Virus record (IMG/VR): IMGVR_UViG_3300043750_000084
Coordinates: 1 to 30,578 of that record
Origin: a virus
Length of the DNA stretch: 30,578 nt
Direction: 5' to 3' (one strand)
The notes below the pieces were generated by a model. That model saw nothing but the letters and a program-made list of their open reading frames with translations. It searched no databases and was not told where the DNA came from. The position numbers and the translations under genes are program-made. Below are positions 8,533 to 15,431 of the stretch, in pieces (the stretch's first letter is position 1; every line of letters starts with the position of its first letter).

Positions 8533-9084
8533 ATGACCCAGCAGTACCCGCCGCAGCCCGGTCACGCCTACTACCAGCCGCAGCCCCAGCAGCCTGCCCC
8601 GCAGCCCCCGAAGAAGAAGCGGAAGTGGCCGCTCGTCCTCGGCGGCGCGGCCGTGCTCCTCGTGATCGGCATCGCGGCCTCCTCCAACGGCAGCAAGGGC
8701 GGCACCGACGACACCGCCTCCCCCGCCCGGCCCACCCTCGCCGCCTCTGGCAAGGCCGCCGCGAAGAAGCCCGCCGCTCCGGCCGCTCAGTCCCCGGCCC
8801 AGGAGTTCAAGGCCTACGTGCAGGCGCACGGCACGGCCACCGAGAAGGCCGCTGCCGCGCACATCACCAAGGTGCAGGGCGCCGACTCGAAGAACGACAT
8901 CCTGGACGCCGCCGACATCTACACCGACTACACGGGCGGCATGATGGGCCCGCACCAGAGCGACGGCAAGCTGATCGCCTCGGCGTTCGCCGACTGGGAG
9001 TCCAGCCGGGGCAAGGATTCGGCCAACGGGCTCGTCACGATCTACGACAAGACCGGACAGATCCTGTCCAACGGCAACTACTGA
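8533..9084 (+). CDS. Membrane-anchored secreted-domain protein (moron-like)
   Basis: 183 residues; ATG preceded by a run of G (GGGGGGA). Residues 1-31 are Pro/Gln/Tyr-rich and end in a basic KKKRK cluster, 32-50 is one membrane helix (WPLVLGGAAVLLVIGIAAS), and 51-90 is an Ala/Pro/Lys linker. The C-terminal domain (about 93-183) contains HITKVQGADSKN, DIYTDYTGGMMGP and GLVTIYDKTGQIL, a pattern I recall from Streptomyces membrane and lipoprotein genes of unknown role. The protein should face outside with its N-terminus in the cytoplasm. The only plus-strand gene among leftward genes, it has its own promoter and terminator. A host-surface or superinfection-exclusion role is possible. Confidence 0.8.
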   Translation: MTQQYPPQPGHAYYQPQPQQPAPQPPKKKRKWPLVLGGAAVLLVIGIAASSNGSKGGTDDTASPARPTLAASGKAAAKKPAAPAAQSPAQEFKAYVQAHGTATEKAAAAHITKVQGADSKNDILDAADIYTDYTGGMMGPHQSDGKLIASAFADWESSRGKDSANGLVTIYDKTGQILSNGNY

Positions 9085-9097
9085 GCCCGGACGTGCA

Positions 9098-9132
9098 AAA
9101 GGGGCTGGAGTCCCCCCGACTCCAGCCCCTTT
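9098..9132. terminator. Terminator between convergent genes
   Basis: AAAGGGGCTGGAGT (9098-9111) pairs perfectly with ACTCCAGCCCCTTT (9119-9132) around a 7-base loop. A and T tracts flank both sides, so it can stop the plus-strand gene and the converging minus-strand gene at 9175. Confidence 0.8.
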
Positions 9133-9174
9133 GGCATCTCCCATCCCCTGTGGTGCGATCACCTTACCGTCATT

Positions 9175-10344
9175 TCAACGGATCTTGACCACCGTTGTGC
9201 CACCCATCCCGTTATCGGCATTGACAGAGATCGGGGACAGCCACTTCACCCGGCGCTCCGCCTTCTCCAAACGCTCCTCCGGCGTCATGGACTTGGTGCC
9301 CTCGCCCGCCCAGTAGGTGTGGAAGTGCGCACGCCTCATGTGGGGCCTGGACGACCGCTTGGAGCCCGTGGAACCGCGTCCCTCCCTCGGCTCCGTCTCC
9401 TCGCCGTCCCAGTGCTCCAGGGACGCCAGCACGGCCCCCGAGTTGAATCCGATCTGGTACCGGGCGGACTTGCCGCCGCCGTACGTCTTGTCCCATTTCT
9501 TCCGCTTGGGCGGCGGGGCCGACGTGAGGGTCCTCGGCTTCGACTCCAGGTTCTGACTCACCAGGTAGAGCATGTGCGGAACGATCACGTGCAGCAGGCT
9601 GGAGATGTAGTCCCGCTGGGCGTTATCCGACTGACCCGGGATCGACGGGTCCCAGGCGAATCCGCTCAGGCCCCGGTCGATCAGCTCGTCCAGGGTGGCG
9701 TCCGCCCCGGAGATCGGCAGGGTGATCCGGGAGTGGTCCCAGTCCACGATCTCCTTGCCGTCGTCGGACAGCACCTCGGATACCGCTGTGATGTGGAAGG
9801 CAGTGGCCCGATCGTCCGTGGTGTCCACGTACTGCTTGCGGTTGGTCATGCCCGCCACGTACCAGCCGACCAGCCGGACCGGCTTGTCTGCCGAGTCCTT
9901 CAGCATGACCGGACTGCCCAGGTACACCAGGGGGTTGCGGTAGACCAGGTTGCCGAGAACCATCGGCGGGAACTTGTCGCTGCCGGAGCTGCGCAGGTGC
10001 CCGGTCATGCCCGGGTGGATCTCCAGGACGACCCGCTGGGTCGACTGCCACAGCTCATGCACCGCGACTTCCTGCGCGGTCATCTGGAGGTGGTGCATGA
10101 GGACTTCGTTGTTCGGGATCGCCAGCGTTTTACCGGTGGTGTGCCCCTCCCGGAAAGCATCGGCCATGGTTTCCCAGCCCCAGGCCTCCAGCCATTCGCG
10201 GGCTCCGAGGGTGCGCCGGTCCAGCTCGGACACCCATTTCTGGGCGGTCCAGGGGTGGTTGTCGTACGGGTACATCGACAGCATGCCGCGCGGGATGAGG
10301 TCCCGGGTGTCCCGCGCGAATGCCTTGCGGGGAACGTCAGCCAT
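9175..10344 (-). CDS. AcrVA2-like C-terminal domain protein
   Basis: 389 residues from the ATG at 10344; an in-frame TTG six bases earlier lies too close to the GGAG. The N-terminal two thirds are not recognised. The C-terminal part (about 335-380) has RPHMRRAHFHTYWAGEG, then a charged helix, then KWLSPISVNAD. This 'RR-H-H-YW-G ... KW-P--VN' pattern resembles the conserved end of the AcrVA2-like family, named after the Moraxella Cas12a inhibitor AcrVA2 but also found in many plasmid and phage proteins with untested roles. It has its own motif promoter and sits between terminators, so it is an independent unit. Anti-CRISPR activity is not implied by this match alone. Confidence 0.6.
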   Translation of the reverse strand: MADVPRKAFARDTRDLIPRGMLSMYPYDNHPWTAQKWVSELDRRTLGAREWLEAWGWETMADAFREGHTTGKTLAIPNNEVLMHHLQMTAQEVAVHELWQSTQRVVLEIHPGMTGHLRSSGSDKFPPMVLGNLVYRNPLVYLGSPVMLKDSADKPVRLVGWYVAGMTNRKQYVDTTDDRATAFHITAVSEVLSDDGKEIVDWDHSRITLPISGADATLDELIDRGLSGFAWDPSIPGQSDNAQRDYISSLLHVIVPHMLYLVSQNLESKPRTLTSAPPPKRKKWDKTYGGGKSARYQIGFNSGAVLASLEHWDGEETEPREGRGSTGSKRSSRPHMRRAHFHTYWAGEGTKSMTPEERLEKAERRVKWLSPISVNADNGMGGTTVVKIR

Positions 10345-10368
10345 GATCAACTCTCCAGGGGTTTGGAT

Positions 10369-10384
10369 GTATCTACCCTAACTG
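10369..10384 (-). promoter_or_regulatory. Motif promoter copy a (CAGTTAGGGTAGATAC)
   Basis: One of 17 copies of the GTGCTAGGGTAGATAC element, upstream of the AcrVA2-like gene and directly after the terminator of the preceding gene. TGC of the extended -10 is weakened to AGT here. Confidence 0.65.
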
Positions 10385-10417
10385 AAAAGGCCCGGAGTAG
10401 GCAACTCCGAGCCTTTT
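10385..10417 (-). terminator. Terminator of the 52-residue gene
   Basis: 13-bp stem with one G-T pair, 10385-10397 with 10405-10417, flanked by AAAA and TTTT. It begins right after the TAG stop of the 52-residue gene. Confidence 0.8.
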
Positions 10418-10576
10418 CTAGCTGGGGTTCTCCGGCTTCGGAATCTCCGGACACAAGAAGTCCAGCGACCCGTCCTCCAGCTCGTGCATCGTCAGCAGGC
10501 CGGTCCGGTGCTTCTCGTAGACGATCTTCACACCGCACCACTGGCAGCGATCCAGGCTGATCATGGTGGGTTCCAT
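10418..10576 (-). CDS. 52-residue Cys-motif protein
   Basis: ATG at 10576 with GGGAGGTGCC just upstream; 52 codons to a TAG at 10418. The product begins MEPTMISLDRCQWCGVK and ends FLCPEIPKPENPS. One CxxC knuckle and a later single Cys suggest a partial zinc-binding fold, but a full four-ligand site is not evident. It has its own motif promoter at 10593-10608 and its own terminator. Function unknown. Confidence 0.75.
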   Translation of the reverse strand: MEPTMISLDRCQWCGVKIVYEKHRTGLLTMHELEDGSLDFLCPEIPKPENPS

Positions 10577-10592
10577 GGCACCTCCCTGGGAC

Positions 10593-10608
10593 GTATCTAC
10601 GCTAGCAC
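10593..10608 (-). promoter_or_regulatory. Motif promoter copy b (GTGCTAGCGTAGATAC)
   Basis: Copy of the repeated promoter-like element with one change in the -10 (TAGCGT), 16 bases upstream of the 52-residue gene. Confidence 0.65.
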
Positions 10609-10624
10609 CGGGTCTTCCATGGAA

Positions 10625-10960
10625 CTACCTCTTCCTCTTTTCGAACGTCTCGATGTATTCCTCCGGGGAGTACGTACCTTCCCCGAGAGTCCAGGCCATC
10701 GTGTGAGCCCACCGCAGGTACCGGGCACGCCAGTTGCCGACGATCGCCCACTCATGGCCGGGCCAGTCCTTCTTGATGCCCTCCCGGAACCCCAGAGCGA
10801 AAGTCCACGGGTCTTCGTCGTGATCCCCCTCAGCGATGTACTCGTGCAGCTGCTGAGGGTCGTCCGTGAACGGGTCCACAACCCGGATGGACATCAGCAT
10901 CACGGCGCCCTTCACGGTGCCGTCAACGTCCTTGAGCAGGGGCCTGCCTTCGGTGATCAT
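10625..10960 (-). CDS. Unknown 111-residue protein
   Basis: ATG at 10960 preceded by GAGAGG. The product is acidic in the middle (DPFTDDPQQLHEYIAEGDHDEDPWTF) and ends in a basic tail (ETFEKRKR). It contains many aromatic residues (GHEWAIVGNWRARYLRWAHTMAW), suggesting a compact folded protein. No motif promoter lies directly upstream, so it is probably transcribed by read-through from the DUF6011-like gene past the hairpin at 10991-11008. Family not recognised. Confidence 0.75.
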   Translation of the reverse strand: MITEGRPLLKDVDGTVKGAVMLMSIRVVDPFTDDPQQLHEYIAEGDHDEDPWTFALGFREGIKKDWPGHEWAIVGNWRARYLRWAHTMAWTLGEGTYSPEEYIETFEKRKR

Positions 10961-10990
10961 GGTTGCCTCTCAAATCGGGTGAATGGGTAA

Positions 10991-11008
10991 GGGGGCCCGA
11001 AGGCCCCC
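10991..11008 (-). terminator. Short GC hairpin after the DUF6011-like gene
   Basis: GGGGGCC and GGCCCCC form a 7-bp stem with a CGAA loop (TTCG read on the minus strand). There is only TT after it, so it may be a partial terminator allowing some expression of the next gene. Confidence 0.6.
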
Positions 11009-11018
11009 TAGTTGGGAC

Positions 11019-11516
11019 TTACCAGCCCATCTTGCCCTTGCAGATGGGGCCAATTCCGTCGCGGATGCTCTCCTTCTTGGTGAGCACCTTGGAGCAGATG
11101 CAGCAGTTGCCTGTCTTCTTGCCGAACTTGGCCGCCTGCTCCAGCGTCAGCTTGTCAGCCGCCGTGATCTTGAAGATCGCGCCCTTGGCGAACTCGAACT
11201 TCTTGGTGGCCGGGTTGAAGACCAGGGCGTAGCACTTGCCCGAGGACTTCGAGGTCTGGACCTTGTAGTAGGCCTCGCCGACGCAGTAGAAACCCTCGCC
11301 GACCAGCTCAGTCGCCTTGGCCGTGGCCGCCTTCGGCTTGTCGCCCTTCCAGGGGCACTTGGCCAGCTTGTCGATGAGTCGGGAGGCCGCGACCGCCGTC
11401 ATGTCCAGCTCGTAGGTGGCCGCGAGTCCGGCCGGGACTCGGCGCAGCTCCAGCAGCGACGCGATGTAGGCGGACTGCTTGGGGCTCATGGTCTTGGGGG
11501 CGGTCAGCGTGGCCAT
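11019..11516 (-). CDS. DUF6011-like zinc-knuckle protein
   Basis: 165 residues; ATG with AGGAGA upstream. Residues about 10-50 are helical (SPKQSAYIASLLELRRVPAG), and the C-terminus carries NCCICSKVLTKKESIRDGIGPICKGKMGW. The C-x-x-C ... LT--ES---GIGP-C layout is the DUF6011 zinc-binding pattern seen in many actinophage proteins. The N-terminal 'SPKQ--YI--L' segment often precedes it in such proteins. Function is unknown; binding of nucleic acid is a plausible but untested inference. Expression is probably from motif copy c. Confidence 0.75.
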   Translation of the reverse strand: MATLTAPKTMSPKQSAYIASLLELRRVPAGLAATYELDMTAVAASRLIDKLAKCPWKGDKPKAATAKATELVGEGFYCVGEAYYKVQTSKSSGKCYALVFNPATKKFEFAKGAIFKITAADKLTLEQAAKFGKKTGNCCICSKVLTKKESIRDGIGPICKGKMGW

Positions 11517-11549
11517 CTCGGGTCTCCTAGGTTTGGTGTCCCTTGCGAT

Positions 11550-11565
11550 GTATCTACACTAACAC
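11550..11565 (-). promoter_or_regulatory. Motif promoter copy c (GTGTTAGTGTAGATAC)
   Basis: Variant of the repeated element upstream of the DUF6011-like gene. It is followed by GGGACACCAAACC-TAGGAGA, the leader shared with other copies. Confidence 0.65.
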
Positions 11566-11661
11566 ATGCCCGAGCGAGTAGGCAACACAGAACCAAAAGA
11601 TCATGGAAATATCTCCCCTGATACACTGGAGATCACCGAACCCCACCACAACCGAGGAACC

Positions 11662-12474
11662 ATGACCCCCCAGAACATCCGGGCGCGCATTGAAAGCCTG
11701 CTGCGCTTGGCAGAAGACCCCGGCGCCACCGACCAGGAGCGGGCCCTCGCCCTGGACCGGGTAGCCGAACTGACCCAGAAGTACGCGATAGACGCCTCCA
11801 AGCTGGACCCCCACAGCGGGCAGTACCAGCGGGAGGACGTCGTCACCCACGCCTTCCGCTTCCCCACCTCCTACGGCCTCAACTCCGCCCGGGGACACGG
11901 CATCAACCAGATCATCGCGGCCATGGGAGCGGACGGGTACATCCGGAACGTCCGGCGCGGGAAGGGCACAGAGGAAGAAATGGTGGTATTCGCGACAGAG
12001 TCCACCATGGAAGTCCTCAAGGTGCTCATTCCGTCCCTGACGCTCCAGGAGAACAACGCCTGCCGGAAGTACATCGAGCGGGTCCAGCAGGAGCCGGGCA
12101 TCGCCAGCCTGCGGAAGATCGTCTCCCTCATGCGGCAGGACGGCAAGGACCCCAAGGAGTTCAAGAAGCACCTGGACTCCGAAATGCGGTTCCGGCGCCG
12201 TGGCTTCGTCCTCGCCTTCTACGTGGAAGCCGCCGAGCGGATCCGGCTCAAGCGCAAGGATGCCGTCCAGGCAGCGGGCAGGGGCTACGAGGTGGTCCTT
12301 GTCGACGCGGCGGCCCGGATCGCCCAGCAGATGGCCGACATCAGCGGTCTGTCCAGGTCCCGTCCCCGGGGCAGCATCAGCGCAGACGGCTGGGACCGGG
12401 GCACCGAGGCCGGTCGGCAGGCGATGGTAGGACAGACCGAAGTCCACGGAGGCCGTAAAGCCCTCGGAGGGTGA
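11662..12474 (+). CDS. DUF2786 domain protein
   Basis: 270 residues from the ATG at 11662, with GAGGAA just upstream; a longer in-frame start at 11566 lacks a ribosome site and overlaps promoter sequence. The N-terminal 50 residues (IRARIESLLRLAEDPGATDQERALALDRVAELTQKYAID) match DUF2786. The rest contains a central segment with a basic patch (MRFRRRGFVLAFYVEAAERIRLKRKD). DUF2786 proteins are common in actinobacteria and their phages, and their role is unknown. TGATACACT at about 11627, an extended -10, may be its promoter. The gene is divergent from the DUF6011-like gene. Confidence 0.8.
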   Translation: MTPQNIRARIESLLRLAEDPGATDQERALALDRVAELTQKYAIDASKLDPHSGQYQREDVVTHAFRFPTSYGLNSARGHGINQIIAAMGADGYIRNVRRGKGTEEEMVVFATESTMEVLKVLIPSLTLQENNACRKYIERVQQEPGIASLRKIVSLMRQDGKDPKEFKKHLDSEMRFRRRGFVLAFYVEAAERIRLKRKDAVQAAGRGYEVVLVDAAARIAQQMADISGLSRSRPRGSISADGWDRGTEAGRQAMVGQTEVHGGRKALGG

Positions 12475-12499
12475 TAGGCTACAAGCGGGTTCGGATGCT

Positions 12500-12526
12500 A
12501 GGGGGGTCGTTGACGGCGGCCCCCCT
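12500..12526 (+). terminator. G-run/C-run hairpin after DUF2786 gene
   Basis: AGGGGGG and CCCCCCT plus inner pairs form an 11-bp stem including two G-T pairs, placed 26 bases after the stop at 12474. There is no T-run after it. It also lies upstream of the tRNA. Confidence 0.5.
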
Positions 12527-12575
12527 GAACCACATCCTGACCTGCGCAATCACCATCCAGCAGTACTTCTTGCAG

Positions 12576-12657
12576 GCGCCCGTGGTGGAAATGGCATACA
12601 CAGCAGTCTCAAAAACTGCCGCCGCAAGGCATACGGGTTCGAACCCCGTCAGGCGCA
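12576..12657 (+). tRNA. tRNA-Leu (anticodon CAA)
   Basis: 82 bases. The acceptor arm is GCGCCCG with CAGGCGC (one C-A mismatch). The anticodon arm is GCAGT-CTCAAAA-ACTGC, giving anticodon CAA at 12610-12612. A long variable arm typical of class II tRNAs follows, then the T arm ACGGG-TTCGAAC-CCCGT. The discriminator base is A and CCA is not encoded. It should read UUG leucine codons. Confidence 0.92.
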
Positions 12658-12823
12658 CAGGTGCATGAGAGACGTCACGCCAGCATTCGTCGGCCTGTAT
12701 GGCGGCTACCTGGAGACGGGAACAGCACCTGGTTAGCTGCGCTCCAACCGCATCTCAGGAGGAGCATGCAGGGGTCTGGCCAGCCTTACCTATCAATGGC
12801 CACCAGACTTCTCAGGGGGCGTC
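12658..12823 (+). other. Non-coding gap after the tRNA
   Basis: 166 bases with no gene I can support. It contains a 23-codon frame from 12665 (MRDVTPAFVGLYGG...), an isolated strong AGGAGG ahead of an ATG at 12766 in a frame that only shadows the next gene, and a structured stretch around GTCTGG...CCAGAC at about 12774-12807. Confidence 0.4.
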
Positions 12824-13012
12824 ATGGAAGACACCCGGACGGCACTCCGGGACGCCATAACCACGGCCTACCTGTGGTACCTCGGGCCGCAGCGGGACGA
12901 CGACTGGTTCGCCTCCTACGCGGCCACCTATCCACCCGACATCCGAGAGGGTCTGCACGTCTACCGCACTGGTGGCGAGCAGGCCCTTGACGCGTATCTG
13001 GAGAAATCGTGA
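12824..13012 (+). CDS. Unknown 62-residue protein
   Basis: ATG at 12824 with AGGGGG five bases upstream; the TGA overlaps the next GTG (GTGA). The protein is small, acidic and aromatic (TTAYLWYLGPQRDDDWFASYAATYP), ending ALDAYLEKS. Tight coupling to the exonuclease gene suggests co-expression. Family not recognised. Confidence 0.75.
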   Translation: MEDTRTALRDAITTAYLWYLGPQRDDDWFASYAATYPPDIREGLHVYRTGGEQALDAYLEKS

Positions 13013-13578
13013 CAGACCTGGACTATGACACAGAATTCCTCGAAGACGGTCGCACGGTCGATCTGATCTCGATCGCGATCGTGGCGGAGGACGGCGAGTT
13101 CTTCTACGGGATCAACGAGGACATGCCGCTTGGGCCGATCTCCCGGCACAAGTGGCTGATGACGCACGTGATGCCATCGCTGCCGTTGACGTCGGGTCCG
13201 TACGGCCCGTGGGACGGGGACCACCCGGACATCCAGTTCGTGATGCCGTACGAGGAGATCGCGGAGGGCGCCCGGAAGTTCATCACCCGCTACACGGACC
13301 CGTGCCTGTGGGCAGACCACGGGGCCTATGACCACGTCGCGCTGGCCCAGCTGTTCGGCACGATGATGGATCTCCCCCACGGCGTCCCGATGTGGACGGC
13401 TGATTTGCAGCAGGAGATCCGGCGTCTGGGGAATCCCCGGGTGCCGGTGCAGATGTCCGGGGCGCACAACGCGCTCCAGGACGCCTGGCACGTCCAGAAG
13501 GTGCGGCAGTTCCTGCGGAACTATGAGCAGAACTACGTGATCAATTACGTGAAGGGGCTTACTGATGGATCCCGTTGA
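13009..13578 (+). CDS. Rv2179c-like DEDDh 3'-5' exoribonuclease (RNase AS family)
   Basis: 189 residues, GTG start in a GTGA overlap. It begins DLDYDTEFLEDGRTVDLISIAIVAEDG, which is the start of the Rv2179c/RNase AS family with catalytic D7 and E9. The later acidic residues appear as HGAYDH (D108) and AHNALQDAW (H153, D158), completing a DEDDh set. Family members trim RNA 3' ends, and Rv2179c (RNase AS) acts on adenylate-rich tails. In a phage it may degrade host RNA or process RNA. It overlaps the next gene by 14 bases. Confidence 0.85.
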   Translation: MTDLDYDTEFLEDGRTVDLISIAIVAEDGEFFYGINEDMPLGPISRHKWLMTHVMPSLPLTSGPYGPWDGDHPDIQFVMPYEEIAEGARKFITRYTDPCLWADHGAYDHVALAQLFGTMMDLPHGVPMWTADLQQEIRRLGNPRVPVQMSGAHNALQDAWHVQKVRQFLRNYEQNYVINYVKGLTDGSR

Positions 13579-13780
13579 GCTGAGGAACCGGTTCGAGTTT
13601 CACCCGGCGCGGACGCCGGAGCGGGCGGCGCAGCATGACCTGGTGCGGGAGTGCTGCCTGAACTTCGCCGAGTACCTGAACGAGGCGCTGCCGGATGGCC
13701 GGGAGAAGTCGACGGCGGTCACGAAGCTGGAGGAGGTCATGTTCTGGGCGAACGCGGCCATTGCTCGGCGGGACAACTGA
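13565..13780 (+). CDS. Acb2/Tad1-hairpin-like small protein (candidate anti-CBASS/Thoeris)
   Basis: 71 residues, ATG with AAGGGG upstream, inside the end of the exonuclease gene. The sequence FEFHPARTPERAAQHDLVRE, then LNEALPDGREKSTAVTKLEEV and MFWANAAIARRDN, fits a phage family I recall as the Acb2/Tad1 hairpin domain: 'P--RE-S-A-TKLEEA--WANA-IAR'. Known Acb2 and Tad1 proteins bind cyclic nucleotide signals and so block CBASS or Thoeris defence. Members of the wider family are not all tested. The domain fills the whole protein. Motif call is by eye. Confidence 0.75.
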   Translation: MDPVELRNRFEFHPARTPERAAQHDLVRECCLNFAEYLNEALPDGREKSTAVTKLEEVMFWANAAIARRDN

Positions 13781-13806
13781 CGGCGCTTGTGCGCTAGTTC
13801 ACGAAT

Positions 13807-13822
13807 GTGCTAGGGTAGATAC
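13807..13822 (+). promoter_or_regulatory. Motif promoter copy d (GTGCTAGGGTAGATAC)
   Basis: Exact consensus copy on the plus strand, 29 bases before the TTG start of the ADP-ribosylglycohydrolase. A weak TTGTGC at 13787-13792 is 18 bases upstream of TAGGGT. Confidence 0.75.
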
Positions 13823-13851
13823 ATACCCACCGACCTACCCTGGAGACCACG

Positions 13852-14886
13852 TTGCAGGAGAACAAAGCACTCTCATCCCTGATCGGCGGCGCCCTCGGAG
13901 ACGCCCTCGGCTACAGCCGCGAATTCGTCGGCCACGAAGCCCTCCTGGACGACCTCCGCGACAGAAACTGGTGGAACGCCGACCTCTACAACGGCCCGTG
14001 GGAGATGACGACCCGCGACGGCGATGCGCTCATCTCCGACGACACCCAGATGACCATCGCCACCGGCCGCGCCCTCCTGGCCACCGACAAGGAGGCCGAC
14101 GACTACTACGGCGACTTCGCCAAGAACCTGTCCGAGGCCTACATCACCTGGTCGAAGCACCCCGACAACAACCGGGCGCCCGGAGGCACCTGCATGCGGG
14201 CCTGCGCCAAGCTGGACCAGGGCTTCCCCTGGTACGACGCCACGGACATCCACTCCATGGGATGCGGCGCCAACATGCGCGTTGCCCCCATCGCCCTCAT
14301 GAGTGAGGTCGGACTCCTCATCCAGCGGGACCTGGCTGCCCTGTCAGCTGCCGTCACGCACGGGCACCCGGCAGCCGTCGTGGCCGCCATGCTCACGGTT
14401 GAGACGATCGTGGCCACGCAGGAGGGCATGACCGGCCGCGAGATTCTGGAGGAGGCGGTCAAGCTGTGCACGACGCACCGTCTCCCCTACCCCAAGGTGC
14501 TCGGGGACCTGTGGGTGCAGTCGGAGTACGGCTCGGCTGCCGCCTACATGGAGGCCGGGTACATGGAGTGCGTCAAGTGGCTGTTCAAGGCTGCGGCAGC
14601 CATCGAGCTGGGCTGGAAGGGCCAGTGCGACCCATGCGACATCACGGGTCAGGCCTGGACCGCCCCGGAAGCCCTCGCGGGCGCCCTGCTGTGCGTCGCC
14701 GGGCTCTGGGACAACCCGGTGGAGGTCATCCAGCGCGCGGCCGTCTCCAACGGCGACAGCGACTCCATCGCCGCCATCGCCGGAAACATCCGGGGCGCGG
14801 CCGGAGTCGAGTGGCCGAAGAACTGGGTGCACTCCCTGGAGACCGGCCCCGTCCGGGAACTGCGGAAGCTGTCCCTGGCACTGTGA
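13852..14886 (+). CDS. ADP-ribosylglycohydrolase (DraG/ARH family)
   Basis: 344 residues from a TTG with GGAG seven bases upstream. The family motifs are all present: IGGALGDALGYSREF (10-24), SDDTQMTIAT (62-71; metal ligands), MGCGANMRVAPI (136-147), and NGDSDSIAAIAGNIRGA (about 302-318; second metal site). Such enzymes remove ADP-ribose from proteins or nucleic acid. In a phage this could reverse host ADP-ribosylation defence or recycle ADP-ribose during NAD metabolism; both are inference. It is driven by motif copy d and followed by a strong terminator. Confidence 0.92.
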   Translation: MQENKALSSLIGGALGDALGYSREFVGHEALLDDLRDRNWWNADLYNGPWEMTTRDGDALISDDTQMTIATGRALLATDKEADDYYGDFAKNLSEAYITWSKHPDNNRAPGGTCMRACAKLDQGFPWYDATDIHSMGCGANMRVAPIALMSEVGLLIQRDLAALSAAVTHGHPAAVVAAMLTVETIVATQEGMTGREILEEAVKLCTTHRLPYPKVLGDLWVQSEYGSAAAYMEAGYMECVKWLFKAAAAIELGWKGQCDPCDITGQAWTAPEALAGALLCVAGLWDNPVEVIQRAAVSNGDSDSIAAIAGNIRGAAGVEWPKNWVHSLETGPVRELRKLSLAL

Positions 14887-14896
14887 GTAAGACCTC

Positions 14897-14928
14897 GGGG
14901 GCTCGCACGGTGTTCCGTGCGAGCCCCC
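14897..14928 (+). terminator. Strong terminator of ADP-ribosylglycohydrolase gene
   Basis: GGGGGCTCGCACGG (14897-14910) pairs perfectly with CCGTGCGAGCCCCC (14915-14928) around a TGTT loop, followed by TTCCC. Confidence 0.8.
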
Positions 14929-14951
14929 TTCCCATGAATGGAGAAATCGAC

Positions 14952-15431
14952 ATGACGACGGACCTCACGAAGTCCGCTCGCGGCAACACTGCTCGTCCGG
15001 ACTGGGACACCTACTTCCTTGGGATAGCTCGCGCCGTGGCTGCCCGTGCTGACTGCACCCGGCGTCGCGTCGGCTGCGTCATCGTGGACGAAGATCACCG
15101 CATCCTGGCCACCGGGTACAACGGATCGCCGCCCGGAGGGGCGTCCTGCCTCAAGGGTGACTGCCCTCGGGGACGGCACTTCCAGTCGGCCATGGGGCCC
15201 GAGGAATGCATTTGCGGGGCCGACTGGCCGTGCGAAGAGGCGGTACCGCCCGGCAGCTCCTACGACACCGGGCCCGGAGCGTGTGTGAGTATCCACGCCG
15301 AGGCGAACGCATTGCTGTTCGCACGGGCCTCCGTAAAGGGCGCCACCCTGTACTGCACGGATGCCCCCTGCGGAGGGTGTGCCCGGCTTATCCAGGGTGC
15401 CGGGATAGCCCGGGTTGTGGTGCCGTCGTGA
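14952..15431 (+). CDS. Deoxycytidylate (dCMP) deaminase family protein
   Basis: 159 residues; ATG with GGAGAA upstream, chosen over an ATG 17 bases earlier next to the hairpin. The zinc-deaminase motifs are HAEANAL (H115, E117) and DAPCGGCARLI (C140, C143). The Cys cluster at about 66-94 (C-C-C-C) is typical of dCMP deaminases of the ComEB type. The enzyme turns dCMP into dUMP, supplying dTMP synthesis for phage replication. Its stop overlaps the following HNH gene start (GTGA). Confidence 0.88.
   Translation: MTTDLTKSARGNTARPDWDTYFLGIARAVAARADCTRRRVGCVIVDEDHRILATGYNGSPPGGASCLKGDCPRGRHFQSAMGPEECICGADWPCEEAVPPGSSYDTGPGACVSIHAEANALLFARASVKGATLYCTDAPCGGCARLIQGAGIARVVVPS

Noticed and set aside
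11554-12549. 331-residue minus-strand open frame
   Set aside because: Shadow of the DUF2786 gene, which has a recognisable domain and a ribosome site; the shadow also crosses the hairpin at 12500.
12659-12730. Possible second tRNA (AGGTGC...GCACCT ends, about 72 bases)
   Set aside because: No TTC-type T loop and no sensible anticodon arm; only a six-base inverted repeat.
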